NCBI RefSeq assembly: GCF_000312005.1 | Contig: NZ_HE978588.1 | Coordinates: 784,297 to 848,296 of the forward strand | Length of the DNA: 64,000 bases | Direction: 5' to 3' | Origin: Cellulomonas massiliensis JC225 | Lineage (GTDB): Bacteria > Actinomycetota > Actinomycetes > Actinomycetales > Cellulomonadaceae | Shown here: piece by piece, positions 63,353 through 64,000 of the stretch | Position numbering within the stretch: the first letter of the stretch is position 1 | How the letters are laid out: every line of letters begins with the position of its first letter | Notes under the pieces: model-generated | What the model saw: the letters and a program-made list of their open reading frames with translations, nothing else | The model's database searches: none | What the model was told of the DNA's origin: nothing | Position numbers and translations under genes: made by a program

Positions 63353-64000
63353 TCAGCCGCCGCTGCGTCCGGCGGGCCGGTCGGGCCCCGCCTCGCCGCG
63401 CGACGCGCCCTGCGCAGTGGCGCTGGGCGTCGGGTTCGGCGTCTGCGGCGGGTTCGTGGGCTTCGGCTTCGGCCCCTGCGAGACGACGACCGTCACGACG
63501 CTGCCGCGCGGGACCCTGGCCCCGCCGGACGGGTCGGTGCTGACGACCTGGCCCTTCGGCACCGAGCTCGAGTAGGCCTGCGTCACCTGCGGCGTCAGCC
63601 CCGCGTCGACCAGCGCACCGAACGCGTCGGCCTGCAGCGCCCCGACGAGCCCGCCCGGCACCCGCACCTCCGCCGACGGCTCCTGCGTCTGGGTCGGCTC
63701 CTGCGTGGGCTTCGCGGTGGACGTCCGCGACGGCGCCGGGGAGGAGGTCGGCCGCAGGTTCGGGCGGTCGGGGAAGTCCACGACCTCCTTGTACTGCGGC
63801 ATCTCGAACACCTTGGCCATGTACGCGGCCCACAGCTGGGCCGGCACCGAGCTACCGGTGATCTCCGCGTTCTTGATCCCGCTCGGCTTGTACCCGAACT
63901 CGTCGATCCGCTCCCAGCCGGAGCCGGACTTGGGCGTCTGGCTCAGCGCGACGACGGTCGCGAGCTGCGGGGTGTAGCCGACGAACCACGCGGACTTGTT
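63353..64000 (-). CDS. Class A penicillin-binding protein, C-terminal part (5' end outside window)
   Basis: The frame is open to the window edge (begins NKSAWFVGYTPQLATVVAL). It includes the end of the transpeptidase domain (GSSVPAQLWAAYMAKVF), a Thr/Pro/Gln linker and one PASTA domain (VRVPGGLVGALQADAF ... GSVVTVVVSQG), then a Pro-rich tail. It is a bifunctional peptidoglycan synthase of the PonA type, placed upstream of rpsF as in many actinobacteria. Confidence 0.92.
   Translation of the reverse strand, partial: NKSAWFVGYTPQLATVVALSQTPKSGSGWERIDEFGYKPSGIKNAEITGSSVPAQLWAAYMAKVFEMPQYKEVVDFPDRPNLRPTSSPAPSRTSTAKPTQEPTQTQEPSAEVRVPGGLVGALQADAFGALVDAGLTPQVTQAYSSSVPKGQVVSTDPSGGARVPRGSVVTVVVSQGPKPKPTNPPQTPNPTPSATAQGASRGEAGPDRPAGRSGG

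Overview
The window is very GC-rich DNA with densely packed genes, strong codon-position GC bias, frequent GTG starts and many 4-bp stop/start overlaps. It encodes actinobacterial hallmarks: a ClgR-type regulator beside ClpP, an RskA-like anti-sigma factor, a class F sortase, and the rpsF-ssb-rpsR-rplI block downstream of a class A penicillin-binding protein. With many secreted polysaccharide hydrolases, this best fits a Cellulomonas-like member of the Actinomycetota. The genus is inferred, not proven. I see no phage, insertion sequence, CRISPR array, tRNA or rRNA. It reads as a chromosomal segment.

Layout. 1-9.6 kb: the end of a copper-type P-ATPase, an SPFH/ribbon-helix-helix pair, a translationally coupled membrane protein/winged-helix/ABC exporter operon, a CPBP protease, an HdeD-like protein and a large flippase-like protein carrying a pseudokinase-like segment. 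9.7-10.5 kb: a class I cyclic-di-GMP (GEMM) riboswitch in front of an orphan 48-codon ORF that ends at an 18-bp hairpin, then a CsbD protein. 10.6-18.9 kb: a secreted GH87-type alpha-1,3-glucanase and a secreted GH55-type beta-1,3-glucanase, both with palindromic candidate operators, flanking an aldo/keto reductase and an LLM oxidoreductase. 18.9-29.7 kb: an epimerase, membrane phosphatases, an MBL protein, a uracil permease, a GH3 glycosidase and a lone arginine deiminase. 29.7-43.4 kb: a starch/alpha-glucan region with secreted alpha-amylase, two LacI regulators, alpha-glucosidase and an amylosucrase-like enzyme. It is interspersed with an LPxTG protein and a DUF4397/sortase F/ECF sigma/anti-sigma operon, and carries two copies of a 74-bp palindromic element. 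43.5-51.3 kb: ClpP/ClgR, a MATE transporter, DnaB with a 404-residue intein, and a DUF255 protein. 51.5-54.4 kb: a TetR-controlled SRPBCC/MFS/Dabb module. 54.5-61.3 kb: small genes, a TPP-riboswitch-controlled thiamine salvage operon (thiM, thiE, thiD-tenA), a quinone oxidoreductase and a flavodoxin. 61.4-64 kb: rplI, rpsR, ssb, rpsF and the end of a penicillin-binding protein gene.

Regulation is unusually readable. The sites include repeated CTGCAA/TTGCAG half-sites at the amylase and a LacI gene, and GAGTGAA...TTCACTC palindromes at TetR and its neighbour. At least eight genes have a -10 box 12-14 nt before the start codon, which suggests leaderless mRNAs. The most notable items are the cyclic-di-GMP riboswitch with its orphan ORF, the DnaB intein whose W/C/T residues mark it as a class 3 intein, and the two-copy palindrome.
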